Shown here piece after piece: positions 1-10,035 of a DNA stretch of 64,000 bases. A program made the position numbers and the translations under genes. The stretch is from contig CAUJGJ010000040.1 of NCBI GenBank assembly GCA_963170055.1, positions 2,563,801 through 2,627,800 on the forward strand. Direction: 5' to 3'. Below the pieces are notes generated by a model that saw only the letters and a program-made list of their open reading frames with translations, made no database searches and had not been told where the DNA came from. Within the stretch, counting starts at the first letter, position 1. Every line of letters begins with the position of its first letter. This DNA is from Halisarca cf. caerulea (lineage: Eukaryota > Porifera > Demospongiae > Chondrillida > Halisarcidae).

Positions 1-185
1 AGTGCAACCAGGAGTTACATCTATCCAGTGCTTAAGAATATCCAAAACCTTTGTATTTGGATTAGCAGGACTTTCAACTATAGCTGATGTATGATCAGCT
101 ATTCCTAGGACTGTCCCCAACTGTGTCAGGTAAGGTTCCAGTTTACTAACGTAAGGTAGGAAATCTTCGGTTGATCTGATAACAT
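1..185 (-). CDS. Death-domain exon, partial at window edge
   Basis: On the minus strand an acceptor (polypyrimidine stretch then CAG) at 186-188 opens an exon that stays open to the window start. It reads STEDFLPYVSKLEPYLTQLG, then a segment with VLGIADHTSAIVE and LDILKHWIDVTPGCT. This aligns residue for residue with the exon at 62425-62696 (ST-D-PY--KL----LG--LGI-D-T-AI and L--L-HW--VT). The pattern is that of helices 2-5 of a Death domain, the six-helix adaptor module of apoptosis and innate signalling. The exon starts in phase 1, as does its paralog. The C-terminal helix and stop lie outside the window. A start exon of the same phase lies at 1000-1012, so this may be its 3' part. The family call is from pattern, without a profile search. 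Confidence 0.72.
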
Positions 186-999
186 CTGTTTTGGGAAGGA
201 GGATGTAGATGATGATATATACAGGACACATGATTACATACAGTAATGAGAATATTGAATGATGTTCAACTGAAGCACAACCATGCATACCTACTGTTTC
301 ATGAATGCTGCACCAGCTCATAAGTCTACTACAGTTTTACAGGTGTTAACCTGTCAAAGGACATCACTTGCAGTATAGCGATCCAAGGATGAAACTATAC
401 GAAATTCAGTTGCAGCTTTCTGGAGCTCAAAATGATCCTAAGTATATGTCTGAATAGAAGGACAGGCCTCCATTTCATCCAGAAAGTTTTAACAAGGGGT
501 TTAGAATAGAATTTATAAAATTAATAATTATATTATCGAGAATGTTTGAAAAAGAAAGTGCCACTACAGGGGCACCACATGTACAAAGCAGTGCCCTCAC
601 TTCCACTTGAGTCCAGGTTTCCACCCAGCTTCTATTTTAACCCAGCTTCTCTTTGAGCCCAGCTCCTAATTGCACCCAGGTTTCTATGAGCCCTAGTTCA
701 TGCCAAACTTCTATTTCAGCCTAGGCTTCTATGTGATCCCAGCTTCTACTTGAGCACAGGTTTTCATTTGTACAAACGCAGTAGTCCTGCAGTCTACCTT
801 ATAAATTGACCTTAATCTTTTTGCAGGTTAAAATACTCAGAGAACACTCGAGATACAAAAATAAAGTGTCATAATGATGATAAAGGGGATAGCTGCATCT
901 CCTTCACTATCAGCTAATGTAACAGCATAACTACTACAGAAATGTCAAATAGGATGGTGGCAAGAATAAAGTCCACAGGTACAGACAGTACTAACTTAC
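186..999 (-). other. Probable intron with repeats
   Basis: No convincing exon is seen. The segment from about 560 to 780 (plus strand) is a degenerate tandem repeat with a unit of roughly 15-24 bp related to 'cttctatttgagcccag'. It is shared with 4190-4410. Confidence 0.4.
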
Positions 1000-1012
1000 C
1001 TTGACTACTCAT
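1000..1012 (-). CDS. Start exon, 13 nt (MSSQ, phase-1 donor)
   Basis: The minus strand shows GCCACCATGAGTAGTCAAG followed by the strong donor GTAAGTTAG. The ATG has a near-ideal Kozak context and the 13-nt coding part ends in phase 1. The same arrangement is kept in the duplicated copy at 4637-4649, with one amino-acid change (Ser to Gly). The next visible exon downstream is the phase-1 Death-domain exon at 1-185, and a direct join would be in frame. Additional exons in the 0.8-kb gap cannot be excluded. Confidence 0.5.
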
Positions 1013-1285
1013 GGTGGCTCTAATTCAACCACTCGATTCCTAATCTGTTTCAGCAATCACAATTTACTACAACAGTGGACAGCCTGAACCACAACAATGA
1101 CAAGTAGGACAAGAATCCAGTAACTATATATGATAGATAAGATAAAAAGTCTGCGGAAACACTTTGCATGGACACACCCTCTGTTGACATAACCTTTGGG
1201 AAAGACCCCACAACTAGACCAAACCATTGGTTGGAAAATAAATAAACATAGAGTTAGCTGCTCTCCAGCAGAGTATGCACTTTCC

Positions 1286-1367
1286 TAGTCTGGTGTGCTA
1301 CAACCGCACCAGGGGGGGGGGGGGGGGGGGGGTGGGGGGTGTTGGGGTTAGACACCAGACTAGCACT
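1286..1367 (+). repeat. Short fold-back with poly-G core
   Basis: CTAGTCTGGTGTG at the left and CACCAGACTAG at the right bracket a run of G (about 1312-1339). The related copy at 4916-4972 has the same ends with a shorter G run. Similar ends occur at 21450-21513 and near 22409. It looks like a micro-MITE whose centre has become a homopolymer. Confidence 0.5.
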
Positions 1368-1399
1368 TTCCTAGCATCCCAAAATAGTGTGAAAGAAAG

Positions 1400-1690
1400 C
1401 ATGCATGAGAGGTTCTATCATAGTAGTGGATTGTGTCAACAAGATGATAATTCTGGATATGTGGGTGAACATGAGGTGGCCAAAAGTACAGCGGATCTGA
1501 CGAAGGCAAGACAACAACTGAGGAGGCCAAGATGACAGTGAGAGTGACCAAGACAGAAGAGGAGACCAAGATAACAGATGAAGAGACCAAGTATATACAG
1601 TATCTATGATCAGACCAAGACAACAGAGGAGGCAATGCAGGACGTCAGGACACCCTTTGAGAGGCATGCTGAGAAGGAGACAAAACAATA
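1400..1690 (+). repeat. Purine-rich degenerate tandem stretch
   Basis: Imperfect repeats of 'gaggccaagacaaca/gagaccaagataaca' give Lys/Thr/Glu-rich reading frames in both duplicate copies (also 5080-5280). The frames differ between the copies and have no start or splice support, so I treat it as low-complexity DNA, not a gene. Confidence 0.45.
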
Positions 1691-2520
1691 TTTGAAATTA
1701 AGCTACAGTAGAAGACTTCTCAGAAAAGTATGAAGACCTACTTCAGCGGGTGCAGCTGATGGAAATGGGTAATGACTTGTCGGCGATGGTTGATTAAGTA
1801 TCGAAAGAAGAGCAATTCGTCTGTGAGGATTGTTCAATCCGGTGTACAACAATCACACATTCTTGCTGTATGCTAGTCTGAAGTAGCCAGACTCGTCCTA
1901 TAAAATGGCAGCACATAGTAAGAATCTGTGCATGCTCAACTTCTACACTGAAAGATTGAACAATCCTCATGTCTTTACAATCCATACGGGAAGATGAAAT
2001 TGATGGTATTTACCATGTGCAAAGTGTACTGCAGAGATTCATAGTACTTACTTAAAATATTATTACCGCAATTCATTGCTTTTGAGAATATTTGTCTTCC
2101 TAAGTCCATCCCATTTGTATTATAGAATTCTTTATATTGGCTTGTTATTCCTTGACCTCTATTATTATTCCTAAGATATCTTATCTTTCCCCTACACTTC
2201 TATTCCTACATTTTTACTAACTTCATAAATTTTTAGCCTTGCTTTACATGACCAAAATAAAAGGGGGCCCTTTTTGCCTCGGTAGGGCCCAAAACAACAA
2301 CCGAATGAGGTCGAATTAGGTCCCATGGGGCACAAAACAACAGCCAAATTTGGCTCCATAGTTCTAAATTTTCTTCACACCTAGTTTATTCTGCCTCGTT
2401 GGACTTTTGAATGCAGCACAGGCATTTCACCGCAATCCGGATTGAAATACGGGTTTATATCCGGATTCAACCCTACCTGTGTGAAAGGGGGGGGGGGGTA
2501 GAGTGCTTAAACGCGACGTC

Positions 2521-3351
2521 ACGATTCCGGTGTCCGTGTAGCAAGAAATTGCGTTCAAGTGCAGATCACAGCATGGCTTGATCAGTTACGTCGTGTTAAT
2601 GTTCTAACTTGATGGCTAACTTTCCCAGTTGGCTAACCGGACGCTGGTTGTTCAACAGGTCAACTGGTTATGCTCCGCTCCCTTCACTAACAAAATACTG
2701 TTTCTCAAACACTGCTGTTTAGGTTAGTTTTATTGCTGCTTACCGAAGTGTTTGAAGTACTTTATCTCTGCAATGATTGATGAATTGCAAGTGAGAGAAA
2801 TTCAGTGGTTGAAGACCATTATTCAAAGAAGACAAAGGGATTAACAAGCGATAATATGGGCAATTGAAGAAAAGCGAACTGGACATTCAGCACCCCGTTG
2901 AGGACATCAAAGATCAAGGTGTGTAATCTCTGTTTGATCTTGAACTCAAATGGAAAAGTCGGTTACTAACTTGAGTACCTTAGGCTAATAAAAAATGAAC
3001 GATTAACTGCAAAATAGCATGGCGATTTCGCCGTGAATTACGTAAGTACTGCAGTTCATGATATACCTACTATCGATGATGAATATGATCTTCGAAGCTC
3101 CTTTACACAACTATATATATGTGACATTAACTTTTGGTGAATAAACTCTTTCACAATGTACAAAAGGTAGAACAAGTATGGCGCAGCACAATCGCCCTTG
3201 CTTCTATACACTAAATTTTATGTCACGAAATGTCACGTGCATATCACATGATCAAAGTCCTACACATGCCCTATTCCAGCCCATTAACACATCTTGCATC
3301 ATAAGAAATCGGAAGTAAAAAACCACCACATTCTAACTACCACAAGATGTA
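2521..3351. other. No gene recognised
   Basis: AT-rich sequence. A short plus-strand frame from 2774 (MIDELQVREIQWLKTI) stops after about 23 codons. It is too short and too poorly matched for me to name. Confidence 0.4.
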
Positions 3352-4010
3352 ACTTTTCTTAGAACAGCTTTGTATATTAACAAGTTGTGTTCAATTTACA
3401 CTTCGAAAGCCAAGGATCACAGATATCAAGTCACAGAAGGGGTGTCCGGCATTATCAGAGAACGCAGAAGCCATGAAGTTACAGTTATCGGCCGTAGTGA
3501 TGACCATCAGAATCCTTAGTTCAGGCAAATTTCTAAAGACTTGCCTTACCCGGTAGAGCTGTCTGATGGTTCCCTGGATGCACGAAAACAGCAGTACTGT
3601 GATTATTCTCAGAACAAAACTTCGTGCTGAGAGCTAGTTGAAGGAGAAGAACGATGTAGGCGAGTCAACAATTTGGCCTTGTGGAAACGGTAGTTGCTCT
3701 TCTTGAATCAGTCCCAAGGTCCCTTTCTGAATGCAAATACTACTCCTTGATGCTTTTGGAACCTGAAAACTTCATTTGGGGCTCTCAATCCGGTGAAATT
3801 TGGCAGCAGCGAAAAGTTCACAACTGGCCTTTATCTGCGCAAAAGAACAGTTTTCTCCTTTTTGTGAAAGCTCTAACAGGACTGCTATCATTTGTTACTA
3901 TCAGTACTTCTTATGTTTTGTATCTTTGCCTTTACAGATTGTGTATTTGTATGCTGTCATAATCAGTGGTCAATGTTCGTCCAATAAATTCGAGCTCATT
4001 CTTTGAGATT
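3352..4010 (+). repeat. Inverted repeat, left arm
   Basis: About 650 bp are repeated in opposite orientation at 7025-7710. An example is the shared block 'cttagaacagctttgtatat' and the block around 3950-4005 against 7035-7100. The frames inside (3681-3962, and 7121-7486 on the minus strand) are mutual homologs with stops and frame changes. If they were once coding they are decayed now. Confidence 0.75.
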
Positions 4011-4015
4011 GATTT

Positions 4016-5870
4016 TTGAAATTCATTTGCAGCTTTCTGGGGCTCAAAATGATCCTAAGTATATGTCTGAATAAAAGGCCAGGCCTCCATTTTCTTCCAG
4101 AAGGTTTTGACAAAGGGTTTAGAATATAATTTATACATAAGAATATTATCGAGAAAGTTTAAAAAGAAAGTGCCACTACAGGGGCACCACATGTACAATG
4201 CAGTGCCCTCACTTTTACTTGAGTCCAGGTTTCTACTTGAGTTCAGTTTTCTATTTGAGCCCAGACTTCTATTTGAACACAGCTTTTATTTGAATCCAGC
4301 TTCTATTTTGAGCCCAGGTTTCAATGAGCCCCAGTTCATGCCAGACTTCTATTTCAGCCTAGGCTTTTATGTGATCCCAGCTTCTATTTGAGCACAGGTT
4401 TCTATTTGAACAAATGCAGTAGTACTGTAGTCTACCTTATAAATTGACCTTAATTGTTTTGCAGGTTAAAATAAAATGAACACTCGAGATACAAAAATAA
4501 AGTGTCATAATGATGATAAAGGGGATAGCTATATCTCCTTCACTATCAGCTAATGTAACAGCATAACTACTACAGAAAATGTCAAATAGGATGGTGGCAA
4601 GAATAAAGTCCACAGGTACAGACAGTACTAACTTACCTTGACCACTCATGGTGGCTCTAATTCAACCACTCGATTCCTAATCTGTTTCAGCAATCACAAT
4701 TTACTACAACAGTGGACAGCCTGAACCACAACAATGACAAGTAGGACAAGAGTCCAGTAACTATAGATAAGATAAAAAGTCTGAGGAGACACCTTTGCAT
4801 GGACACACCCTCTGTTGACATAACCTTTGGGAAAGACCACACAACTAGACCAAACCATTGTTTGGAAAATAAATAAACATAGAGTTAGCTGCTCTCCAGC
4901 AGAGTACGCACTTTCCTAGTCTGGTGTGCTACAACCGCACCAGGGGGGGGGGGGGGTTGGAGACCAGACTAGCACTTTCCTAGCATCCCAAAATAGTGTG
5001 AAAGAGAAAGCATGCATGAGAGGTTCTATCATAGTAGTGGATTGTGGTCAACAAAATGATAATTCTGGATGTGTGGGTGAACATGAGGTGGCCAAAAGGA
5101 CAGCAGAGGAGGGCAAGACAACAACTCAGGAGGCCAAGATGACAGCGAGGGAGACCAAGATAACAGACGAAGAGACCAAGTATATACTGTGTCTATGATC
5201 AAACCAAGACAACAGAGGAGGCAATGCAGGATGTCAGGACACCCTTTGAGAGGCATGCTGAGAAGGAGAAAAATACAATATTTGGAAGCTACAGTAGAAG
5301 ACTTCTCAGAAAAGTATGAAGACCTACTCCAGCGGGTGCAGCTGATGGAAATAGGTAACGACTCGTTGGCAATGGTCGATTATGTATCGAAAGAAGAACA
5401 ATTCGTCTGTGAGGATTGTTCAATCCAGTGTGCAACAATCACAGATTCTTGCTGTGTGCTAGTCTGACGTAGCCAGACTCATCCCATAAAATGGCAGCAC
5501 ATAGTAAGAATCTGTGCTTGTTCAACTTCCACACTAAAAGATTGAACAATTCTCATGTCTTTACAATCCATACGGGAAGATTAAACTGATGGCATTTACC
5601 ATGCGCAAAGTGTACTGCATAGATTCATAGTACTTATTTACAATATTATCACCACAATTTATTGCTTTAGAGAATATTTATCTTCCTAAGTCCGTCCCAT
5701 TTCCCATAGGACCCAAAACAGCAACCAAATTTGGCCTCATAGCTCTAAGCTTTGTTCATACCTAGTTTAATGGACATGTGAATGAAGCGCAGGCGTTTCA
5801 CCACAATCCAAATTGAAATACCGGTTCAAATCTGCATTGACCCTACCTGTGTGAAAGCAGGGATAGAGCA
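4016..5870 (+). repeat. Direct segmental duplication, copy 2
   Basis: Counterpart of 395-2520 with the same order of landmarks. It ends at the TTAA into which the element at 5871-6775 inserted, and a short continuation follows at 6776-6800. Confidence 0.85.
4637..4649 (-). CDS. Start exon, 13 nt (MSGQ, phase-1 donor), duplicate
   Basis: Copy of 1000-1012: GCCACCATGAGTGGTCAAG followed by GTAAGTTAG, with Kozak context and donor fully conserved. I found no Death-domain or other phase-1 exon downstream (lower coordinates). The copy may therefore be an orphan promoter plus start exon, or it may splice to exons I could not recognise. Confidence 0.42.
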
Positions 5871-6775
5871 TTAACCCTCGTACCCTCCTGCGTATCAGAA
5901 ATGATACCATTTTCCAGAACATTTATCTCGCATCCTATAAACGCCACAGGCGTCGTTCTTGTACGACTATAAAGCCCATCATGGGTGCTGAATGTCCATA
6001 GAGGTAGTCCCTGCATATCAACGTTTTGTAAAGAAGGAAGAGTTCAGCTTGTTGACCGGTGTGTTTAGCATGGAATATACAGTAAAATCATGTAATATCC
6101 AGCTTATCCCTGTAAAACTTTCGTATACCTTACGGATATGATGAGGAAAATGGCGTCCTTAGGAATTAGTTTTCGTCTTGGTGGAAGGTTTTCACTTCTA
6201 ATGAAAGTTTTGGCTTTCCTTACATCCAAGAACTAGAGCAGATGTAATTTAAAGGGAAACTACGAGTTGTTAGAGTCTGAAATCCTATGTAAGGATGTCG
6301 ATTGCAGTTTTGGAATCGCTTGTTTTGTTCGCTTCAGTATTTCCTTTTGTACGTTCTGATAACTGAAATGTTCCAAGTCGAAATGGTATTAGTGGTAATA
6401 TATGTGCATGTACAAGCATGGGCAGGTGTACATCTGCGATGGCAGAGCTGCAGTCATACTTGTATGTGGACCATAGGAGATTAGTTTCATACGCGCATAT
6501 TATGTGGTTTTGTAGCTTTATTCTTTGCTGTGTAGTCCCATACCATCTATCGAACAAAAAGCACATTAATAGTATTGAAGTAGCTATAACGTCTTGGAAC
6601 TGGCAGATCGTATCAAGACTAAACTTGGACTGTAATATAGCTTATTCAATGTTTTACCACATAAAAGAGGAAAAATGCAGGCAAATTCCTCTTAGACACA
6701 AATCGAACAAAAACCTCTGTCCTTCTACAATACTTCCGGTCACGCGCCAATGTACAGTGAGGGTACGAGGGTTAA
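5871..6775 (+). mobile_element. piggyBac-type non-autonomous element with TTAA duplication
   Basis: The ends read TTAACCCTCGTACCCTC and GAGGGTACGAGGGTTAA: an inverted repeat beginning CCC, bordered by TTAA on both sides, as in piggyBac elements. The paralogous segment at about 2497-2515 carries the uninterrupted site with a single TTAA followed by the same CGACGTCACGATTCCGG flank. The element is about 0.9 kb. The frames inside are short and show no recognisable transposase, so it is non-autonomous. A related end occurs at 33097. Confidence 0.85.
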
Positions 6776-6800
6776 CTGCGACGTCACGATTCCGGTTAAC

Positions 6801-7024
6801 ACATCTTGCACCATGCGCCGTATGCGCCCTACTTCCGGGACTTCGTCAAAATACCACGCGCCATATGCACCCTGATCGTAATGTAAATTTAAATAGTCTT
6901 TTCCCCTGTTACTTTCTATAGTAACCCTGGTCAAACATTACATCATTGGAAAGGCTAAAGATAGGGCAATCCAATTATGTATAGAAGATGTTGCCGCTAA
7001 TTCAAAATGTTTTGAGCAAATCAA
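6801..7024. other. Unassigned spacer
   Basis: Short AT-rich interval between the end of the duplication and the inverted-repeat arm. Nothing is recognised. Confidence 0.4.
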
Positions 7025-7710
7025 TGTAAAAGAACGTGCTCGAATTTATCGGGAGAACATTGACCAATGATAATGATAACATACAAATACACAATCTGCA
7101 AAGGTAAAAGATACAAAAAATTAGAAGTACTGATGGAAACAATTGATAGTAGTCCTGCTAGAACTTTCAGAAAAGGAGAAAACTGTTCTTCTGTGGAGAT
7201 TTGGAAGAATTTGTGAAGGCCAGTTGTGAACTCTTCGCTGCAGCCAAATTTCACCGGATCGAGAGCCCCAAGGGGAGTTTTCAAGTTCCAAAAGCATCAA
7301 GGAGTAGTCTTTGCGTCCAGAAAAGGACTTTGGGAGTGATTCAAGAAGAGTAACTACCATTTTCAACAAGGCCGAATTGTTGACTCGCCTACATCGTTGT
7401 TTTCCTTCAACTAGCTCCCACCATGCCCGAAGCTTTCTTCTAAGAATGATCACAGTACTGCTGTTCTCCTGTATCCAGGGAACCATCAGACAACTCTACT
7501 AGGTAAGGCAAGTCTTTAAAAACTTGTCCGAACTGAGGATATCAATGCGTATCACAACGGCCGATAACTGTAACTTTATGGCTTCTGCGTTCTCCGAAAA
7601 CATTGTAAACCCCCTCTGTGACTTGATATCTGTAATCCTAGGCTTTCGAAGTGCAAATGGAACACAGCTTGTTAATATACAAAGCTGTTCTAAGAAGAGT
7701 TACAACAAAA
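7025..7710 (-). repeat. Inverted repeat, right arm
   Basis: Reverse-complement partner of 3352-4010. The two arms enclose about 3 kb that includes duplication copy 2 and the piggyBac-type element. Confidence 0.75.
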
Positions 7711-7840
7711 AATCGAATTCTCTCTACTTGCAAGCAATACATCAAGCAAGAGCTTTTAGCCCTTCGATTTAGCCTAGAACTACATTCTACGAACTATAAC
7801 TAATCGTAAAATGTCGCATAATTCCGCATATTATCATATA

Positions 7841-8018
7841 CAGTGAAACCTCCATAATCCGACACTCCATGGGACTGAAATTAGATGTCAGATTACAGAG
7901 GTTGTCGGATTATCCAGTGCTTCTTAGTACAGTCAAACATGGTGACTGTACCTCATAACATGGTCCGATTAGAGAGAATGTTGGATTATAGAGGTGTCGG
8001 ATTACAGAGGTTTCACTG
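7841..8018 (+). mobile_element. pogo/Tigger-like MITE, TA-flanked
   Basis: The terminal inverted repeats are CAGTGAAACCTCCATAATCC and its near complement ending GGTTTCACTG, with TA on each side (7839-7840, 8019-8020). The CAGTG-AACC start and TA target are typical of pogo/Tigger-derived miniature elements. The length is 178 bp and it is non-coding. Similar elements lie at 17862-18037 and 53599-53761. Confidence 0.85.
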
Positions 8019-8444
8019 TAGTAGTTGGATAAAACCATAATAGGTGTAACTTCCTCATACAATGTGTACCGCAGCTCTCAGATTTACAGCATGTGCCCTT
8101 AGCACCACACATAGTCTGCATATTAAATTAGAATAAATTTCACTAAGGCTTGCTTATCCCCCACGACCACACAAGAATGAAAAATTATAGTCACATGATG
8201 AAATTCAAAGTAGAATGGCTGCAAATTCAACAAGGTTATACAAATAAACCAGAGAATTAGGCTTGATGAAAACTAGCAGTGACAAAAATTATTGGAAAGA
8301 ATATGGTGTTGTCTCTAGGCCAAATTTAAAAGTTTTTCTACCAGTATGTGTGTGTTATAATTGAGATGCAATCTACCTACGTAACACACAAGTTTTAACA
8401 TTCCTGAGGAGAGCACAGTATGAAATTGCACATAATAGACATAC

Positions 8445-8501
8445 CTTGTCCAGTAGTAGGCTGAGGTCCAGGAGGATTGGTGAATGGAGTTGGAGTACTA
8501 C
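8445..8501 (-). CDS. 57-bp linker exon, phase 1-1 (STPTPFTNPPGPQPTTGQ)
   Basis: The acceptor CAG and the donor GTATGT bound a 57-bp exon on the minus strand that codes for STPTPFTNPPGPQPTTGQ. It begins and ends in phase 1 and can be spliced in or out without shifting frame. The copy at 54896-54946 is six bases shorter but also symmetric, and it keeps both splice sites. It lies downstream of a caspase exon whose donor is phase 1, so it is plausibly a flexible linker after that domain. Confidence 0.5.
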
Positions 8502-8629
8502 CTGCACACGACAAGTACTAGATGTTACAAAGTGTACATCGTGATCGCAAAACAATGTCTATCCACTTCAGTTGCTATATGCATAGAGGCACTGACAAAA
8601 AACTCAACACAAAGTGTACTAATCTGCCA

Positions 8630-8810
8630 TCAAAGACAGTAGACTGTGGCAGAAGTGCATGGGGCGACTGAGCAATAACCATCTGTGCTGCAACAAAAGC
8701 AGAAATTAATACAATTATATGTAGATCCTCACAAATACAAACACCCTTGGGACCAGTGCAAGTGGTCTTATTTCTGAATGTTCTGTCGGAATAGCATTGC
8801 ACATCCACAA
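8630..8810 (-). CDS. Possible cysteine-rich exon(s) downstream of caspase
   Basis: Two minus-strand blocks are conserved against the copy at about 55080-55140 and 55780-55860. One reads TTCTGPKGVCICED and the other CSTDGYCSVAPCTSATVYC. The cysteine spacing is reminiscent of small disulphide-bonded modules, but the frames are interrupted and splice sites are unclear. It may be decayed exon sequence kept by recent duplication. Confidence 0.25.
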
Positions 8811-9340
8811 GTCATTCTGTAGATACAGGATTCACATATTGAGGCAATAAAACTGTTTCTGTAACTGTAATAGTTGTTACAGTCTCTATTAGGATGCTAA
8901 AAATGTGACCCTAAGTTTACCATCTCTTACTGATGGGGGCCATTTCAGAGCCTAATGTCCACAGAGTACAGCAGTATCCACAAATAAGTGGTCTAAAGTG
9001 TGAGGTTTCGACATTCAGAGGAAATTACAAATGTGGTCATAAATTCTGAAACTATAATTCTTATGTTCAAGTATTATGAGAAATTCCAGACTGCAACAAA
9101 GTGGTCTATTTTGTGAGGTGGTCCTACTTCTGGGGTGGTCTTATTGTGGGGTTCTATACTGTTATGTGATTCAAGAGTGCATGATTTATCATGAAGTAAG
9201 AACATGCAGAAACACAAGGTAAAGAAGGCACAGGACACCGGATTGTCACATAGGATGAAACCCCACAATTATTATTCTTAATTTTTCTCTTGGACCACTG
9301 CACAAATCTGAATTTGTTGACTGTAGTATTTTAAACACAC

Positions 9341-10035
9341 CTTTTGCCAAATTTAATAACACTCTCTCTGTTCCAAGAGGTTCACAACAGTGGTAATCTA
9401 CAGAAGTAGGCTTAGTTCTACTCTTGGTTGCGTGGCAGGTGAGTTGTACTCCCGTTTTCTCACCAAGATTAGACAGATCGACTCCATTGCAAAGCAGTCC
9501 AGTCACAACTTCAGAGAACACACTCCCCGAATCACATCATAACCCGAAGGAACCGCACAAAGGTAATAATAGCCAGCCATGCCTTCCTTCCAAACCTTGG
9601 ATAAAGAGTACCCGAGTGAAAGATTACGCTTTTTCCTTTGGACCGATCTACAGGCATCTAAGAAGATCAACTTTGGTACAGTTTTATAATTACCTTTATC
9701 GAAAAAGAAGGGTAACAGGTCCTTCTTCAGGCTCATCAGATCATCATCCTGCGAATACAAAACACCTTCCTCACGTGGCCAGAAAACACAAAGATCACAT
9801 AATGGCAGTCTGGTCCTCAGATGGGTATACTTTTGTGGGTATGTGCCTTCAAAAAGGCTATCATATTTTCCTTGCTCATATAGGATTTGCTGCGAACATC
9901 AAAGCGCAGGTCACCTAGACACTTCTCCCACTTTTTCCCATCAAATTGTGGACTGGCAAGCGCGTCATCGCCCTTGTAGTTGTTGGTGATGATAAAGGCG
10001 ATCCCGACCGTCCCCTTTTCCTATGAATGCCCTCC
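9341..10035 (-). pseudogene. Caspase-like exon, decayed copy
   Basis: The minus strand is clearly paralogous to the exon at 56439-57153: YSQDDDLMSLKKDLLPFFFD, KLIFLDACR, GYYYLCAVPSGYD and LGTERVLLNLAKG can all be read. They sit in different frames (main pieces 9503-9760 and 9341-9521), and the start region is broken, with a stop soon after the former start. The active-site block DACR and the phase-1 donor after LAKG survive. An inactivating frameshift near 9530-9540 removes the segment that encodes EAPDGDSGS in the intact copy. I read it as a C14-family pseudogene. Confidence 0.85.

Larger units (their letters stand above)
395..2520 (+). repeat. Direct segmental duplication, copy 1
   Basis: About 2.1 kb is repeated in the same orientation at 4016-5870 and, after an inserted element, at 6776-6800. 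Shared landmarks in order are the degenerate 'cttctatttgagcccag' array, the MSSQ/MSGQ start exon, the TAGTCTGGTGTG fold-back with poly-G, the purine-rich 'gaggccaagacaaca' stretch, and TTAA next to CGACGTCACGATTCCGG. Copy 1 lacks the piggyBac-type insertion and so shows the empty site. Confidence 0.85.

Noticed and set aside
1275..1688. Frames rich in Lys/Thr/Glu near the poly-G tract
   Set aside because: Low-complexity purine-rich DNA; frame not conserved in the duplicate at 4926-5467.
3681..3962. 93-residue plus-strand frame with homologous minus-strand frame at 7121-7486
   Set aside because: Similarity comes from the inverted repeat arms; frames differ and contain no recognisable domain.
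6285..6921. Overlapping frames within and beyond the 5871-6775 element
   Set aside because: They cross the element boundary at 6775 and show no transposase motif.
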